This document shows positions 1 to 7,717 of a stretch of DNA of 64,000 nt, in pieces. The translations under genes and the position numbers were made by a program. Where the stretch lies: positions 1-64,000 of the forward strand of contig JAHDND010000155.1 in assembly GCA_018435665.1 (NCBI GenBank), given 5' to 3'. The stretch is from Candidatus Thiosymbion sp. Its GTDB lineage: Bacteria; Pseudomonadota; Gammaproteobacteria; Chromatiales; Chromatiaceae. Position 1 is the stretch's first letter; the number at the start of each line of letters is the position of its first letter. Under the pieces are notes generated by a model. The model worked only from the letters and a program-made list of their open reading frames with translations, searched no databases and had not been told where the DNA came from.

Positions 1-83
1 CAACTGGAAAAGAAGGCGGCGACCGGGGCGTCGATCTCGGCGCGCAGGGCGGCGATGCCCCGTTGCAGTGAGAGCTCGCTCAT
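1..83 (-). CDS. isp2: Isp2, N-terminal end only (hydrogenase-associated HdrD-like electron transfer protein)
   Basis: Only the first 27 codons lie in the window; the gene runs off the left edge. The minus-strand reading starts MSELSLQRGIAALRAEI. Its ATG at 83-81 overlaps the TGA of isp1 in an ATGA arrangement, so the two are translationally coupled. The name rests on position: in Thiocapsa-type hyn operons the gene after isp1 encodes Isp2, a heterodisulfide-reductase-like iron-sulfur protein linking hydrogenase to the quinone pool. The visible residues alone do not identify the family. Confidence 0.6.
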   Translation of the reverse strand, partial: MSELSLQRGIAALRAEIDAPVAAFFSS

Positions 84-742
84 GACTGGACTCCCTTGCG
101 CCCGAAGATGGCGCCGTTATACCAGCGGGCAATGAAGGCCGTGAACATGTGGGTCAGCTTGGTGAAGGGCAGCACGACCAGGAAGATCTCCACGGACAGG
201 ATGTGGATGCCCAGGGCCAGCGGATAGGGGTTGATCAGGCGGTGATAGGCGACATAGCCGGTGAGCACCACCAGGAAGGTTACTGCCCAGGTCAGATAGT
301 CCTCGAAATCGCTGAGATGCTTCTTCACCGGATGGGTGAGCCGATGCACCAGGGCGGCGACCAGGCCCGCCAGTGTCAGGGCGGAGATGGCGTCGATCAC
401 CGGGTTGGGCAGGCCAGGCCAGGCCATGCCGAACACGCTCTTGATCAGCTCGATGTGGGGGATGAAGAGGAACAGGACGATGATGAAGCCCAGGTGCCAG
501 ACCCAGCCCACCAGGACATCGAACCCGGAGCGCTTGAAGGTGCCCGGATCGGCGAAGGAACGGGTGAAGACGGTGCGCAGCCCCGGACCCCACTGGCCGG
601 CGCGAGCCTCCGCGTAGTTAGGCGCCCGGCCCAGCCAGAAGATCTCCACCAGGCGCGCCAGCATCCCCAGGGCGAAGATGGCCAGGGCCCAGTTGAACAG
701 CGTGCCCTTGGTCCAAAGCAGAAATTCCATCGAGTCGCTCAT
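80..742 (-). CDS. isp1: Isp1, membrane cytochrome b-like subunit of [NiFe]-hydrogenase
   Basis: A 220-residue membrane protein resembling the NarI/DsrM cytochrome b family. It has about five hydrophobic helices with histidines placed to hold heme (for example in GWVWHLGFI, LVHRLTHPVKKH and LGIHILSVEI). The family passes electrons between a periplasmic hydrogenase and the quinone pool. The ATG at 742 overlaps the hynS stop (ATGA) and its own stop overlaps the isp2 start, so hynS-isp1-isp2 reads as one coupled unit. This insertion of isp1 and isp2 after the small subunit is the arrangement described for the Hyn hydrogenase of Thiocapsa. The large subunit gene would lie to the left of the window. 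Confidence 0.85.
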   Translation of the reverse strand: MSDSMEFLLWTKGTLFNWALAIFALGMLARLVEIFWLGRAPNYAEARAGQWGPGLRTVFTRSFADPGTFKRSGFDVLVGWVWHLGFIIVLFLFIPHIELIKSVFGMAWPGLPNPVIDAISALTLAGLVAALVHRLTHPVKKHLSDFEDYLTWAVTFLVVLTGYVAYHRLINPYPLALGIHILSVEIFLVVLPFTKLTHMFTAFIARWYNGAIFGRKGVQS

Positions 743-1836
743 AGCTTCTGCTCCAGTTGCTCGACGGTGACCGGCTCACGATCGGCCACCGCTTTTGTTT
801 TCCCGTGCTTGGCCAGGGCGGCCGCGGCGCCACCGATGACCACGCCGGCCGCCGCCGCCAGGCCCAGGGTCTGGGTGGAGTCGACAGTGGGCACCGACAG
901 GGCCTGATAGAAACTGCCCGCGTCCCAGAAATCGGGTTCGGAGCAACCCAGGCAGGGATGCCCGGACTCCACCGGCCAACTGGTGCCGGCGTTCCAGCGC
1001 ATGGTGGCGCAGGCGTTGTAGGTGCTCGGGCCCTTGCAACCCAGGCGATAGAGACACCAGCCCGCCTTGGCGCCCTCGTCGTCGAAGGTCTCGGCGAACA
1101 GGCCCTTGTCATAGAAGGGCCGGCGATAGCAACGATCGTGGATGGACTGGCCGAAGAAGGCCAGGGGCCGGCCATAGGCGTCCAGCTCCGGCAGCTTGCC
1201 GAAGGTCAGGAACTGGGCGAGGACGCCGGAGATGACCGTGGGGATGGGCGGGCAGCCGGAGACGTTGATCACCGGCTTGTTGGTGATGATGTCCTGGACC
1301 GCCACGGCGCCGGTGGGATTGGGATGGGCGCGGGGCAGACCGCCAAAGGCGGCGCAGGTGCCCACGGCGATCACCGCCGCCGCCCCTTCCACCGTCTCCA
1401 GCAGGATATCGAGGTTGCTGTGGCCGGCCACGGTGGAATAGCCCATGTTGGAGCCGGGCCCCGGCAGGGAGCCGTCGACGATCACCAGGTAGGAGCCATG
1501 GTTCTCCCGCATGGCCTGGAGACGGGCCTCCTCGGCCAGCTCCCCCGACGCGACCTGCAGGGTGTGCTGGTAATCCAGGGACACCACGTCAAGGATCAGG
1601 TTTTCCACCGTTGGAGAATGGCTGCGGGTCAGGGACTCGATGCAGCCAGTGCACTCCTGGAAGGACAGCCAGATAACGGAGGGCCGCCGGGCCTTCTCCA
1701 GGGCGGCCGCGATGGCCGGGGCCATGGTCGGCGGCAACGCCATCATCGTGGCGGTGGCGGCGCAGAACTTCAGAAAGCCTCGGCGCGACACCCCGTGCTC
1801 GCGCAAGCTCTCGCCTAGGGTCTTAGAGGTGGCCAT
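739..1836 (-). CDS. hynS: [NiFe]-hydrogenase small subunit, Tat-exported
   Basis: A 365-residue group 1 [NiFe]-hydrogenase small subunit. Residues 17-24 give the twin-arginine signal (SRRGFLKF), followed by a hydrophobic stretch to about residue 47. The mature part begins with the proximal-cluster motif ECTGC and continues with GTCAAFGGLP, SGCPPIP, and the distal and medial cluster cysteines in DRCYRR, GWCLYRLGCKGP and HPCLGCSEPDFWD. The C-terminal hydrophobic helix (about 320-345) would anchor the complex on the periplasmic face. A strong ribosome site (GGGAGGG) precedes the ATG at 1836. It transfers electrons from the Ni-Fe site to Isp1/Isp2. The large subunit is outside the window. Confidence 0.95.
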   Translation of the reverse strand: MATSKTLGESLREHGVSRRGFLKFCAATATMMALPPTMAPAIAAALEKARRPSVIWLSFQECTGCIESLTRSHSPTVENLILDVVSLDYQHTLQVASGELAEEARLQAMRENHGSYLVIVDGSLPGPGSNMGYSTVAGHSNLDILLETVEGAAAVIAVGTCAAFGGLPRAHPNPTGAVAVQDIITNKPVINVSGCPPIPTVISGVLAQFLTFGKLPELDAYGRPLAFFGQSIHDRCYRRPFYDKGLFAETFDDEGAKAGWCLYRLGCKGPSTYNACATMRWNAGTSWPVESGHPCLGCSEPDFWDAGSFYQALSVPTVDSTQTLGLAAAAGVVIGGAAAALAKHGKTKAVADREPVTVEQLEQKL

Positions 1837-1922
1837 TATCCCTCCCGTCGGTTAGGACCACTGCGTGACCGGCTGGGCCGGCCTCCCCGCGGGGCGGGGA
1901 TACTGCTTACAACTACCTTAGC

Positions 1923-1942
1923 CGGTGATCCGAAGATCACCG
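1923..1942 (-). promoter_or_regulatory. Stable UUCG-loop hairpin in the hynS leader
   Basis: A perfect 8-bp stem (CGGTGATC / GATCACCG) closes a four-base loop. Read on the coding (minus) strand the loop is TTCG closed by C and G, the very stable cUUCGg tetraloop. It lies about 90 bases upstream of the hynS ATG, downstream of the HupH_C-like gene. No T tract follows, so it is more likely an mRNA processing or stability element, or an attenuator part, than a classical terminator. A second GC palindrome (CCCCGCGGGG) lies nearer the hynS start. Confidence 0.5.
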
Positions 1943-2018
1943 ACTGCCTGACAACCGTGGCCAGAGGCCCGCGGCGTTTCGCCATCCCGGTACTGGCGTG
2001 ACCGGGGGACGTGAAAAA

Positions 2019-2453
2019 TCAAGCGGCCTCGCCACCCCCGGCAAGCTCTTTCAGGAGCCGGTCCAGGCGCGCGGGCGCCTCCGCCAGATCCTCGGGTTGA
2101 GTCATGAGAAGGCCGGGAATGCGATCGATCTGAAGATGGAGGGCGATGCGCTCCCCCTCGGCGTTGAGGAAATCCACCAGCCAGACGGCGGGGATCGCGG
2201 TCTCCCGGATGAGGGTTTCGCCCAAGGCGTGGATCCGGGCCTCCACCTCGCCCCGACCGAGGCGCTCCAGAAGCCGGGCCTCGTCGCCGGGACCGAAGGG
2301 AATGGCCCGCAGATCGATGAGGGTGGGTTCGCCGGTGGCGGCGAGACGCTCCAGTCCATGACGGATCTCATGGAGGATCGGCAGGGCATTGCCCCATTCC
2401 TGAGCCAGCCGCGGAACCTCCACGGCGATGGCGATGCTGTCAAGCGCGGACAT
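2019..2453 (-). CDS. HupH_C-type hydrogenase expression protein, single domain
   Basis: A 144-residue soluble protein. The C-terminal half (IPAVWLVDFLNAEGERIALH followed by DRIPGLL) resembles the HupH/HyaF C-terminal domain. That family is linked to assembly of the iron-sulfur small subunit of [NiFe]-hydrogenases. HyaF and HupH usually run to about 280 residues with the domain repeated, so this is a one-domain form. It sits between the maturation protease gene and hynS on the same strand, which supports a hydrogenase role. The domain assignment is by eye and moderately secure. Confidence 0.65.
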   Translation of the reverse strand: MSALDSIAIAVEVPRLAQEWGNALPILHEIRHGLERLAATGEPTLIDLRAIPFGPGDEARLLERLGRGEVEARIHALGETLIRETAIPAVWLVDFLNAEGERIALHLQIDRIPGLLMTQPEDLAEAPARLDRLLKELAGGGEAA

Positions 2454-2559
2454 GATGCGTATTAGCGCATAGGCAAATAATTAATTTGTAATTGTACGAG
2501 GCCCTCCGGAATCTTTGCTTGACCTGGCTCAGCAAAACGTCAGCTAGACCTGTCGCATT

Positions 2560-3132
2560 TCAGTTTTCGGCATTCGCCTCCGCGTCCCAGGCCCGCAGCA
2601 GAGCGCGGACGCGGGCCATGGCCTCGGGCACCGCGGCCGCCACGGCCGGGCTCAGCTCTTCGCCCCACTCGATCACCGCGGGCTCCACCCCCACCAGGGC
2701 GCGGCGTTGAGGCAGGGTCGCCGTGATGCGCGCCATGTCCAGCAGGTCCATGAGACTGACCTCATGGACACTCTTGCCGATGCCACTGAGCTGCCGGTCC
2801 ATGTCCTCGCCTTCAAAGACCCGCACCGTCCCCGGGGGTTCGCCCATCACGGCGGCATCGACCACGATGAGCCGCGGGCTGTCACCGATCGGACCGGCCA
2901 GGGTAAAGCTGAGGGTACCGCCATCGAGGAGCCCGACATCGCCCAACCCGCCCTCCGCATGCAGGTGGCGAATCACGAGGACCCCCAGGGCCTCATCGGT
3001 CATCAGGGAATTGCCGAGCCCCAGGATCAGGGTGCGTGGCGGCGTCTCGGGGAACTCGGGCCCGTTTGGACTGGTTTGCAGTGGAGGCTGCGGGGGGGTC
3101 GGGGACAACACGCGGATTTTCCTCGCAAGCAA
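2560..3132 (-). CDS. [NiFe]-hydrogenase maturation protease (HyaD/HupD/HynD family)
   Basis: The sequence LILGLGNSLMTDEALG is the hallmark N-terminal motif of hydrogenase maturation endopeptidases, with metal ligands expected at the acidic residue after the GNSLM segment, at Asp in VVDAAVMG, and at His in KSVHEVSLMDLL. The enzyme clips the C-terminal peptide of the large subunit after nickel insertion. The family core is about 160 residues; this reading adds a proline-rich N-terminal stretch, so the start is uncertain (TTG at 3132 or GTG at 3111). It is the promoter-proximal gene of the minus-strand hydrogenase group. Confidence 0.88.
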   Translation of the reverse strand: MLARKIRVLSPTPPQPPLQTSPNGPEFPETPPRTLILGLGNSLMTDEALGVLVIRHLHAEGGLGDVGLLDGGTLSFTLAGPIGDSPRLIVVDAAVMGEPPGTVRVFEGEDMDRQLSGIGKSVHEVSLMDLLDMARITATLPQRRALVGVEPAVIEWGEELSPAVAAAVPEAMARVRALLRAWDAEANAEN

Positions 3133-3483
3133 TGGCTATTCGTTGGGTTGGAACGGTTGGAGGCAAGGGGAGGGACTGAGAGGGAAGTGGCCGAACGGCT
3201 TGAGATGGCTGAAGGAGAGGGAAGGCCGTGAGGAGATTGATGGCTGGAGGGGGAACGATGACTGGAAAGGAACAATGATTGGAAGGAATGATCGGCCAAA
3301 GTAACGCCAGGGCGAGCAAACCATCGGCCGGCTTGCCACCGGCGGCCCCGATCCATTAGGCTAATCTAATATAGACGAAGTATCTCAGCCTTCGGCATCC
3401 CCGAGGATGGTCGGGATATCCAACTCATTGATGGGCGACGACCAGGTATCCGGCGCGCCCTTACCAGCGGAGAAACTTGACCC
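3133..3483. other. Divergent intergenic region with a long purine-rich tract
   Basis: This 350-base gap separates the leftward hydrogenase genes from rightward hypC, so it should hold promoters for both. About 3145-3300 on the plus strand is strikingly rich in G and A, with repeated GGAAGG, GGAGGG and GATTGG words. Several overlapping open frames here are low-complexity and unconvincing. No clear promoter boxes, sigma54 site or terminator were recognised. Confidence 0.5.
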
Positions 3484-3738
3484 ATGTGCCTTGGCATCCC
3501 CATGCAGATCCGATCCATCGACGGCCTTCTCGCCCGCTGCGAGGCCAAGGGGGTGGAACGGGAGGTCAACCTGCTCATGCTCGAGCACGAAGACCTCACC
3601 GTCGGTGACTACGTGGTCCTCCACCTCGGCTACGCTCTCAACAAGGTGTCAGCCGAGGAGGCCGCGGCGGCCTGGGAGATCTACGACCAGATGCTGGCGG
3701 CCGAGGCCGCCCTCCCCCAAGGCCACCCGCTGGCCTGA
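3484..3738 (+). CDS. hypC: HypC/HupF family hydrogenase maturation chaperone
   Basis: An 84-residue protein starting MCLGIPMQI, the invariant HypC start; Cys2 is the residue that binds the Fe(CN)2CO precursor and the large subunit. Later motifs (VGDYVVLHLGYALNKV, then EEAAAAWEIYDQML) match the family throughout and the length is normal. It acts in the cytoplasm as a carrier between HypD and the apo large subunit. It stands alone here: no hypD or hypE follows, and the next gene is on the other strand, so the rest of the maturation set must be elsewhere. Confidence 0.93.
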   Translation: MCLGIPMQIRSIDGLLARCEAKGVEREVNLLMLEHEDLTVGDYVVLHLGYALNKVSAEEAAAAWEIYDQMLAAEAALPQGHPLA

Positions 3739-3797
3739 ATCCACGCGGGCCGAAGCGCCGCGGGATCAAGGCCAAGCCAGCCGCCGCGTTTCGGACC

Positions 3798-4250
3798 TCA
3801 GAGATACTGACTGGCGATCTTGTACTGCCGGTCGGACTCGGTCTCCGCCTCGCCCTCGTCCACCTCCATCAACTCGCAGTTCTTCGCCATGCGCGCCTGG
3901 ACCGCCGCCTTCCAGGCCGGATTGGTCTTGGCGGCCAGTTGATCGGGCGGCGTCAGGGCGGCGGCGACGGCGGCGGCGACGAAATGATCCGCCTGCTTCA
4001 GCCAGTCGGTATCCTTGCCGCACTCGGTATAGGTCTTGACCGCGTAGGACTTGGCCGCCTTCATGGCATCGGCCAACTCGGTGGGCGCGGCGTCAGTACT
4101 GAGGGCCAGGGTGGCGGCGCGGCGCACCCGGTCGTCCAGGCACAGGTGCATGACGCTCTCGGCGAAGCGAGCGCCCATCTGGCGCTGCAAGTCGGGGCTC
4201 AGGGCGTTGAGGGCATCGCGAAGCTGCTGGTCATTGGCAATCTGGGTCAT
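3798..4250 (-). CDS. Hypothetical soluble protein, 150 aa
   Basis: A 150-residue protein I do not recognise. It is mostly alpha-helical and alanine-rich, without a signal peptide or membrane helix. It carries three cysteines (CLDDR, YTECGKD, KNCEL) and an acidic tail (EVDEGEAETESD). Codon use and GC match the neighbours, and the ATG at 4250 diverges from ppsR across a 175-base gap that probably holds both promoters. It looks like a genuine gene because no better frame covers the interval, but no function can be offered. Confidence 0.6.
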   Translation of the reverse strand: MTQIANDQQLRDALNALSPDLQRQMGARFAESVMHLCLDDRVRRAATLALSTDAAPTELADAMKAAKSYAVKTYTECGKDTDWLKQADHFVAAAVAAALTPPDQLAAKTNPAWKAAVQARMAKNCELMEVDEGEAETESDRQYKIASQYL

Positions 4251-4425
4251 GGTACGGCTCCGGGGGCCTGGTCAACGCCCCTGTGGGAGGCGGAGACCGA
4301 GGCTTTATTAGCGTTTAAGCAAAGTCTGAACATTCTTGCCCAACGGCTGCCCCCTCGCATTGATTTAAGTCACAATGTCACCTCCGCCGCGCCGCGGATC
4401 ACCCGCCGTAACCCCGAGTCGCATC

Positions 4426-5253
4426 ATGAAACGCACCGTCTTCTTCGTCTCCGAAAGCACCGGCATCACCGCCGAGGCCATGGGCCACAGCCTGCTCTCC
4501 CAGTTCGAGGGCTTCGACTTCGAACGGGTCTACATGCCCTTCATCAACACGGAACAGCGTGCCCGGGCCCTGTTGGAAGTCATTCAGGAGGCGGCGGACC
4601 GGGATGGCGCCCGGCCGATCATCTTCAGCACCATGCTCGATGAACAGGTACGGGAGGTCATCCAGACCGGCAGTGGCTATTTTCTGGAACTGTTCGATGT
4701 CTTCATGGAACCGCTGAGCCGGGAACTGGGTCTGCCGCCCAGCCGTAAATCCGGGCGCAGTCATGCCATCACCGAGCCCACCACCTATATCAAGCGCATC
4801 GACGCCATCAACTTCGCCATGTCGAACGACGACGGCGTGCGGCCGGACAACTTCTATCGCGCCGATGTGGTGCTGCTGGGCGTCTCCCGCTCCGGCAAGA
4901 CCCCGACCTGCATCTACCTGGCCATGCACTACGGCCTGATGGCGGCCAACTACCCCATCACCGAGGAGGATTTCGAGAAGGGTGATCTCCCCCGGGAGGT
5001 CTACGACGTCAAGGAGAAGGTCTATGGCCTCATGATCGACGCCCAACGTCTGCACCTGATCCGCTCGGAGCGCCGCGCCGGCAGCGAATACGCCTCCCTC
5101 AAGCGCTGCCAGGACGACATCCGCCGCGCCCAAGTCATGTTCCAGCGCCTCGGCATCCGCGTCCTGGACACCACCAGCCAGTCCATCGAGGAGATCGCCT
5201 CCCACATCCTCAAGGCGGTCAAGCTCAAGCAACGCCAATCCGAGGGGCACTGA
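4426..5253 (+). CDS. ppsR: PEP synthase regulatory protein (bifunctional kinase/pyrophosphorylase)
   Basis: A 275-residue DUF299 family protein. It begins RTVFFVSESTGITAEAMGHS and holds the P-loop-like GVSRSGKTPTCIYLA, both family hallmarks. PpsR uses ADP to phosphorylate a threonine of phosphoenolpyruvate synthase and removes it again by pyrophosphorolysis, switching gluconeogenic flux. The ATG at 4426 is preferred over an upstream in-frame ATG at 4375 because family members begin MKRxVFFVS. Length is typical. PEP synthase itself is not in the window. Confidence 0.93.
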   Translation: MKRTVFFVSESTGITAEAMGHSLLSQFEGFDFERVYMPFINTEQRARALLEVIQEAADRDGARPIIFSTMLDEQVREVIQTGSGYFLELFDVFMEPLSRELGLPPSRKSGRSHAITEPTTYIKRIDAINFAMSNDDGVRPDNFYRADVVLLGVSRSGKTPTCIYLAMHYGLMAANYPITEEDFEKGDLPREVYDVKEKVYGLMIDAQRLHLIRSERRAGSEYASLKRCQDDIRRAQVMFQRLGIRVLDTTSQSIEEIASHILKAVKLKQRQSEGH

Positions 5254-5270
5254 GCCCGGTGGGCTTCTTT
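5253..5270 (+). terminator. Short terminator-like hairpin after ppsR
   Basis: A 5-bp stem (AGCCC / GGGCT) with a 3-base loop is followed by a T-rich stretch. It directly follows, and partly overlaps, the ppsR stop and faces the end of convergent murI. The stem is short, so this is tentative. Confidence 0.35.
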
Positions 5271-5290
5271 CCTCCCCGGCGAATATTCGA

Positions 5291-6109
5291 TTAGCGGTAA
5301 CGGCTGCCTTCCCGGGCCGGCGGCAGGGGCGCCAGATCGATGTCATCACCCCACAGGCGGGCCAGGACCGGATACAGCCGCCCCGGATCACCGCTGGTCC
5401 AGAAAAATTCCCGCCCACCCCGAGGGCTCGCCAGGAGCCCGGTCTCGGCTAGTCGCCGCCGGACTTGCCGGGCAACGGCGGCCCCGGAGTCCAGCACCTC
5501 GACCGCCGGCCCGGCCAGTTCGCTGATTAGGGACGCCAGGTGGGGATAGTGGGTGCAGCCCAGGACCAAGGTATCGGCCCCCCGGGTCAGCAGGGGTTCG
5601 AGATAAGCGGTCAGGAGGGCGCGGGTCTCCTCCCCTTCCAGATCCCCGGCCTCCACCCGTTCCACCAGGCCGGGACAGGCCTGGGCCAGAACCTGGGCCT
5701 GGGTCCCCTCATGACTGGCCAGCAGGGCCGCGAACTTGTCGCTGGCCAGGGTCTGGCGGGTAGCCAGGACGCCGACCACCCCGGAGCGGCTGCGGGCCAC
5801 CGCCGGCTTCACCGCCGGCTCCATGGCGATCACCGGCACCGGGTAGCGTTCCCGCAGCAACCGTGCCGCGGCCCCGGTGGCGGTATTGCAGGCCACCACC
5901 AGGGCCTTGGCGTCCCGCTCCAGGAGGAAGTCGGCGATGGCCAGGGCGCGCCGCTCGATATAGTCAAGGGGCTTGTCGCCATAGGGGGCATGGCCCGAAT
6001 CGGCCACGTACACCAGGTCCTCGTGGGGCAACTCCCGGCGGATCTCGCGCAGGACGCTGAGACCGCCGACGCCGGAATCGAAGACCCCGATGGGCTTGAG
6101 GATCATCAT
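5291..6109 (-). CDS. murI: Glutamate racemase
   Basis: A 272-residue cofactor-independent glutamate racemase supplying D-glutamate for peptidoglycan. Hallmarks are IGVFDSGVGGLSVLREI at the start, the catalytic cysteine in VVACNTATG, and the second catalytic cysteine in LVLGCTHYPHL. The start is one of two adjacent ATGs (6109 or 6106), giving MMILKPIGVFDSG. It lies four bases after the glgA stop on the same strand, so it is probably co-transcribed with glycogen synthase, an unusual pairing. Confidence 0.95.
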   Translation of the reverse strand: MMILKPIGVFDSGVGGLSVLREIRRELPHEDLVYVADSGHAPYGDKPLDYIERRALAIADFLLERDAKALVVACNTATGAAARLLRERYPVPVIAMEPAVKPAVARSRSGVVGVLATRQTLASDKFAALLASHEGTQAQVLAQACPGLVERVEAGDLEGEETRALLTAYLEPLLTRGADTLVLGCTHYPHLASLISELAGPAVEVLDSGAAVARQVRRRLAETGLLASPRGGREFFWTSGDPGRLYPVLARLWGDDIDLAPLPPAREGSRYR

Positions 6110-6113
6110 GCGC

Positions 6114-7607
6114 TCAGCCGCCTTCCCGACCCTTATCCCGGATGCGGTCGAAAATGGCGGCATACTGCCGCGCCGGCCGCGCCCAGGAATGATCCGCGGC
6201 CATGCCGTTGAGCCGCAACTGGCGGAAGTAGGCCGGGTGCTCGAACCAGAGCCCCAGGGCCCGGTCCAGGGCCCCCGCCAGGGCCTCCGGGGTCGGGTCT
6301 TCGAACACGAAGCCATTGCGCTCGATGAAGGGCCGGTCCGAGTGATGGGCATCGAAGACCGTGTCCGCCAGGCCGCCGACCCGCCGTACCACCGGCACCG
6401 TACCATAGCGCATGGCAATCATCTGGGTCAGGCCGCAGGGCTCATAGAGGCTGGGCACGACCAGCAGGTCCGCGGCGGCATAGATCAGGTGGGCCAGGTC
6501 CTCGTCATAGCCCAATTCCAGATGGCAATCGGGGCTGGTGGCCGTCTCGCGTTGCAGGATGCGGAAATAGCGGTCCAGCAGGGGGTTCTGAGCGGTGCCC
6601 AGCAATACCGCCTGCCCGCCCCGCGCCAGGGTGTGGAGGATGGCGTGGCGGATCAGCTCCACCCCCTTCTGGGCATCGAGCCGACTGATCACCGCCAGCA
6701 GGGGCTTGGGGTCCTGGGCCAGCCCCAGGCGCTGGCGCAGGACCTCTTTGTTGCGGGCCTTGGCCTGCAGGCGGTCCGGGCCGAAGGGCTGGGGGATGCG
6801 GGGGTCCGTCAGGGGATTCCAGACCCTGACGTCGATGCCGTTGAGGATGCCGGCAAAGCAATCCGCCCGGGCGCCTAGCGTCGCCTGGAGCCCCAAGCCC
6901 TGCTCCGTGGTCAGGATCTCCCGGGCGTAACCGGGGGAGACGGTGGTGATGTAATGGCTATGGACGATGCCGCCCTTCAGCAAATTGACCAGTCGGGGAT
7001 CGGCGGGGTCCCCGAGCCGCTCCGGGGTCAGGAGGCGCCCCGCATCCAGCCCCACCTGCCGCAGGACCTGCTCCCCCACCCGGCCCTGGTAGCCTAGGTT
7101 GTGGAGGGTGTAGCAGACCCGGGTCCGCTCCAGGCCCCGGGCCCGGTAGACCTGGTCGAGCAACACCGGCACCAGGCCGGTATGCCAGTCATGGCAGTGG
7201 ATGACGTCGGGCCGGCGACCGCAATGAGCGAGAAACTCCAGCACCGCCACGGCGAAGCAGGTGAAGCGTTCCGGATCGTCCGGCTCGCCGTAGATGACCC
7301 CGCGCCGGAAAAAGTCCTGGGGCGACCGGGGATCGATGAACCAGCACGGGATGTCCTCCACCCGCCCCTGATGGAGGTCACAGGGCAGGGTCGTCGCGAA
7401 ATGGGGCAGGCGTAGTTCCAGGGGGATCTTTTCCAGCCCGACCATGGACTCCAGGCGCAGGCAGTCGTAACGCGGCAGGACGACCTCGACCCGATGCCCC
7501 TGCCGGATGAGTTCCCGCGCCAGGCCATGGACGAAGTCCCCCAGGCCGCCAGCCTTGGCGACCGGGGCGCACTCGGCGCTGGCGATGATGATATCCAGAG
7601 GAGGCAT
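6114..7607 (-). CDS. glgA: Glycogen synthase, ADP-glucose type (GT5)
   Basis: A 497-residue starch/glycogen synthase. The N-terminal KAGGLGD motif binds ADP-glucose; HCHDWHTGLVP and the C-terminal domain (ISRLDAQKGVELI, then PSLYEPCGLTQMIAMRYGTVPVVR) complete the GT5 signature. It elongates alpha-1,4-glucan chains. It lies between the branching enzyme gene upstream (about 110 bases) and murI downstream. Length is normal and the start MPPLDIIIASAECAP is the usual one. No glgC (ADP-glucose pyrophosphorylase) is seen in the window. Confidence 0.95.
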   Translation of the reverse strand: MPPLDIIIASAECAPVAKAGGLGDFVHGLARELIRQGHRVEVVLPRYDCLRLESMVGLEKIPLELRLPHFATTLPCDLHQGRVEDIPCWFIDPRSPQDFFRRGVIYGEPDDPERFTCFAVAVLEFLAHCGRRPDVIHCHDWHTGLVPVLLDQVYRARGLERTRVCYTLHNLGYQGRVGEQVLRQVGLDAGRLLTPERLGDPADPRLVNLLKGGIVHSHYITTVSPGYAREILTTEQGLGLQATLGARADCFAGILNGIDVRVWNPLTDPRIPQPFGPDRLQAKARNKEVLRQRLGLAQDPKPLLAVISRLDAQKGVELIRHAILHTLARGGQAVLLGTAQNPLLDRYFRILQRETATSPDCHLELGYDEDLAHLIYAAADLLVVPSLYEPCGLTQMIAMRYGTVPVVRRVGGLADTVFDAHHSDRPFIERNGFVFEDPTPEALAGALDRALGLWFEHPAYFRQLRLNGMAADHSWARPARQYAAIFDRIRDKGREGG

Positions 7608-7717
7608 TTCAGTTTTCGGCAGCGATGGGAAGGGTCGGGTAAACCGAAAATTGATGGACGATGACGCTAGATCCGTTCAACCCAGCGATGGTTTGAGCGC
7701 GGGATGTCAGAAGACCT

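Noticed and set aside
149..1818. Long plus-strand frames opposite isp1 and hynS
   Set aside because: They are antisense to clear hydrogenase genes, with compositions typical of high-GC shadow frames and no domains.
3027..3624. Short minus-strand frames across the purine-rich region and hypC
   Set aside because: They owe their openness to the skewed composition and to antisense overlap with hypC.
4399..5418. A 339-codon minus-strand frame covering ppsR
   Set aside because: It mirrors the ppsR reading frame, is rich in Gly/Asp/Val without motifs, and ppsR is unmistakable.
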